Under the pieces are notes generated by a model. It saw only the letters and a program-made list of their open reading frames with translations. It was not told where the DNA came from and did no database searches. A stretch of 16,833 bases of DNA, taken from contig JAVXEO010000051.1 of NCBI GenBank assembly GCA_036658435.1, forward strand, positions 1-16,833. The letters run 5' to 3'. Source of the DNA: DIGJ01 sp036658435 (GTDB lineage: Bacteria > Bacillota > Clostridia > Lachnospirales > Lachnospiraceae). Positions 15,119 through 16,833 of the stretch are shown piece by piece; the first letter of the stretch is position 1, and the number at the start of each line of letters is the position of its first letter. Made by a program: the position numbers and the translations under genes.

Positions 15119-15174
15119 AGTTTTTAAAGAAAAATAGTATATAAAATAAAGTTAAATTATAAGGAGAATAAAAA

Positions 15175-16314
15175 ATGGGAAAGTACACCAATCAAGATGA
15201 TAATAAAATAAAAGCTCTGGAATCTGCATTGGCACATATTGAGAAACAATATGGAAAAGGTGCAGTAATGAAGCTTGGAGATAATGATAATCACATGAAC
15301 GTAGAAACGATTCCAACGGGTTCCATTAGTTTAGATGTAGCGCTTGGACTTGGAGGCATACCAAAGGGACGTGTTGTAGAAGTCTATGGACCGGAATCCA
15401 GCGGTAAAACAACGGTAGCCTTACATATGGTTGCTGAGGTGCAAAAGCGTGGAGGAATTGCCGGATTCATTGATGCAGAACATGCATTGGATCCCGCCTA
15501 TGCAAAAAATATAGGTGTGGATATTGACAACTTATATATTTCACAGCCGGACAGTGGCGAACAGGCTCTGGAGATTACGGAAACCATGGTGCGTTCCGGA
15601 GCTATTGATATTGTTATTGTGGACTCCGTTGCGGCGCTGGTACCAAAAGCAGAGATTGATGGAGAAATGGGTGATACTCATGTTGGTCTCCAGGCAAGGT
15701 TAATGTCACAGGCACTTCGTAAATTAACCTCCGTTATTGGAAAATCTAACTGTGTTGTTATTTTTATTAACCAGCTCCGTGAAAAAGTAGGGGTTATGTT
15801 TGGAAGTCCGGAGACAACCAGTGGTGGACGTGCCCTTAAGTTTTATGCATCGGTTCGCCTTGATGTACGTAGAATTGAATCTTTAAAACAGGGTGGAGAA
15901 GTAGTTGGAAACCGCACCCGGATTAAGGTAGTGAAGAATAAAATAGCACCTCCATTTAAAGAAGCGGAATTTGATATTATGTTTGGTCAGGGAATTTCCA
16001 GAGAAGGGGATGTACTTGACTTAGCATCCACTGCAGGCATAATTATTAAAAGTGGTGCATGGTATGCGTACAATGATGCAAAAATAGGACAGGGACGTGA
16101 AAATGCAAAACAATATTTAAAAGAAAATCCGGAAGTTTTTGCGGAAGTAGAAAAAAAAGTTCGCATCAGCTTTAAATTAGATAAACCGGATGAAAAAGAA
16201 GAAGCAAAAGGGAAAGAAACGGTAAAGGAAGAAAAAGCCATAATAAAAGAATCAACAAAAGAATCTCCCAAAGCCATAGAAAAAGAATCCGTAAAAGAAT
16301 CTATAAAAGAATAG
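15175..16314 (+). CDS. recA: Recombinase RecA
   Basis: A 379-residue RecA, the strand-exchange protein that also activates LexA self-cleavage. It has Walker A GPESSGKTT at residues 72-80, DAEHALDPAYA, the Walker B strand IDIVIVDSVAALVPKAEI, and the L2 region NQLREKVGVMFGSPETTSGGRALKFY (written here as two adjoining parts: NQLREKVGVMFGSPET and TSGGRALKFY). The core ends around VRISFKL; beyond it is a tail of about 45 residues very rich in Lys and Glu with repeated KES units, longer than the usual short acidic tail. AAGGAG at 15161-15166 is 8 bases before the ATG. Expression is likely SOS-induced through the LexA box upstream. recX follows after 20 bases with no terminator between. Confidence 0.97.
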   Translation: MGKYTNQDDNKIKALESALAHIEKQYGKGAVMKLGDNDNHMNVETIPTGSISLDVALGLGGIPKGRVVEVYGPESSGKTTVALHMVAEVQKRGGIAGFIDAEHALDPAYAKNIGVDIDNLYISQPDSGEQALEITETMVRSGAIDIVIVDSVAALVPKAEIDGEMGDTHVGLQARLMSQALRKLTSVIGKSNCVVIFINQLREKVGVMFGSPETTSGGRALKFYASVRLDVRRIESLKQGGEVVGNRTRIKVVKNKIAPPFKEAEFDIMFGQGISREGDVLDLASTAGIIIKSGAWYAYNDAKIGQGRENAKQYLKENPEVFAEVEKKVRISFKLDKPDEKEEAKGKETVKEEKAIIKESTKESPKAIEKESVKESIKE

Positions 16315-16334
16315 GAAAGTATGTGTTATAGTAT

Positions 16335-16833
16335 ATGACAATTACCGGTTTAGAAAAGGGTTATCGTAAGCAGGTTCGTATTTATATAGACGAAGAATAT
16401 GTTTTTTCACTTTATGAAAATGAAATAAAACGTTATCAGCTGGAAAAAGATTTAGAAATAGAAGAAGAACTTTACCAACAGATACTGGAAGAAACGATTT
16501 TTAAACGTGGCAAGCAAAAGGCAATGAATTTATTAGAACGCATGGATTATACAGAAGGAGAACTTCGCAGTAAGCTAAAGCAAGGTGGATTTCCAATGGA
16601 AATTATAGAACGTGTGATTGCTTATATTCATTCTTATCACTACTTAAATGATCAACGTTATGTGGAAAACTATATTCTATATAAAAAAAATAGTAAAAGT
16701 ATTCGACAAATGAAAATGGAATTAAAGCAAAAAGGTGTAGATCCTGAATTAATAGAAGAACATTTTGAGGAACAAAAAGTTTCCGATGTAATGGCTATTC
16801 AAAAAGCAATTTCAAAAAAAACAAAAGATGTAG
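16335..16833 (+). CDS. recX: Regulatory protein RecX (partial, runs off the window)
   Basis: The open frame starts at ATG 16335 and is still open at the window end (166 codons). RecX binds the RecA filament and limits its activity. Features are an N-terminal RIYIDEEYVFSLYENE strand pair, then the three-helix repeats typical of RecX: KAMNLLERMDYTEGELRSKL, followed by YHYLNDQRYVENYI and SIRQMKMELKQKGVDPELIE. It lies 20 bases after recA, the classical pairing. An in-frame TAG at 16329-16331 excludes any earlier start. The nearest purine-rich site (AGGAAAG at 16313-16319) is 15 bases away, too far for good initiation, so it may be weakly translated or rely on ribosomes leaving recA. The C-terminus is missing. 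Confidence 0.93.
   Translation, partial: MTITGLEKGYRKQVRIYIDEEYVFSLYENEIKRYQLEKDLEIEEELYQQILEETIFKRGKQKAMNLLERMDYTEGELRSKLKQGGFPMEIIERVIAYIHSYHYLNDQRYVENYILYKKNSKSIRQMKMELKQKGVDPELIEEHFEEQKVSDVMAIQKAISKKTKDV

Larger units (their letters stand above)
14860..15174. other. 315-base intergenic region between ilvA and recA
   Basis: The only gene-free stretch above 300 bases. In order it holds a good extended -10 promoter (14870-14898), a GC-rich 13-bp hairpin (14917-14945), about 115 bases without a clear element apart from a C-rich patch at 15034-15047 that could pair with the 5' arm of the hairpin, then the recA promoter (15065-15096), a LexA box (15107-15118), an A/T-rich leader and the recA ribosome binding site (AAGGAG 15161-15166). 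A small non-coding RNA or a long recA leader is possible but not proven. Confidence 0.6.

Noticed and set aside
1..16833. Mobile elements, CRISPR, tRNA/rRNA genes or a defence/toxin module
   Set aside because: No transposase or integrase motifs, spaced direct repeats or tRNA-like foldings were seen; nearly all sequence is accounted for by conserved housekeeping genes.

Overview
The window looks like ordinary core chromosome from a low-GC, anaerobic, Gram-positive member of the Clostridia. A Lachnospiraceae-like origin is the most likely reading. The grounds are AT-rich DNA, strong AGGAGG-type ribosome binding sites, the MEP enzyme IspH next to an S1-domain protein, a GAACNNNNGTTC-type LexA box at recA, and an A-domain-less FtsY. 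This placement is an inference from sequence style and gene content, not a database match. All genes lie on the + strand. I saw no mobile element, CRISPR array, rRNA, tRNA or toxin/defence module.

Layout. (1) 1-1343: the last codons of what is probably pgsA, then cinA. (2) 1493-2041: a small predicted lipoprotein with a GerMN-like C-terminal half, ended by a perfect 19-bp terminator hairpin (2091-2140). (3) 2162-6862: a tight run of a HI0933/YhiN-type flavoprotein, cmk, ispH, an S1-domain (rpsA-like) protein and a CheR-type methyltransferase, closed by a strong terminator (6877-6914). (4) 6948-8308: a sigma-A-type promoter, then plsX and acpP (fatty acid/phospholipid synthesis), followed by a hairpin at 8365-8403. 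(5) 8422-14859: rnc, smc, ftsY and a threonine ammonia-lyase (ilvA/tdcB type), packed with gaps of 11-18 bases or overlapping. (6) 14860-15174: the only stretch over 300 bases without a gene. It holds a good extended -10 promoter, a GC-rich hairpin, and then the recA promoter with a LexA box. (7) 15175 to the end: recA, then recX, which runs off the window.

Functionally the genes are housekeeping: lipid precursor and isoprenoid synthesis, nucleotide supply, RNA processing, chromosome condensation, membrane protein targeting and recombination/SOS repair. The less routine points are the lone cheR at the end of an ispH/S1 operon, the separate but overlapping ispH and S1 genes (fused in some clostridia), ilvA in the place behind ftsY where ylxM/ffh often sits, the separation of cinA from recA by about 14 kb of other conserved clusters, and the structured ilvA-recA intergenic region. 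I do not see a convincing previously undescribed system. The ilvA-recA spacer is the best place to look for something unannotated.

Several starts were moved inward from the longest open frame because the ribosome binding site fits an internal ATG better (cinA, cmk, ispH, cheR, plsX, acpP, ilvA).
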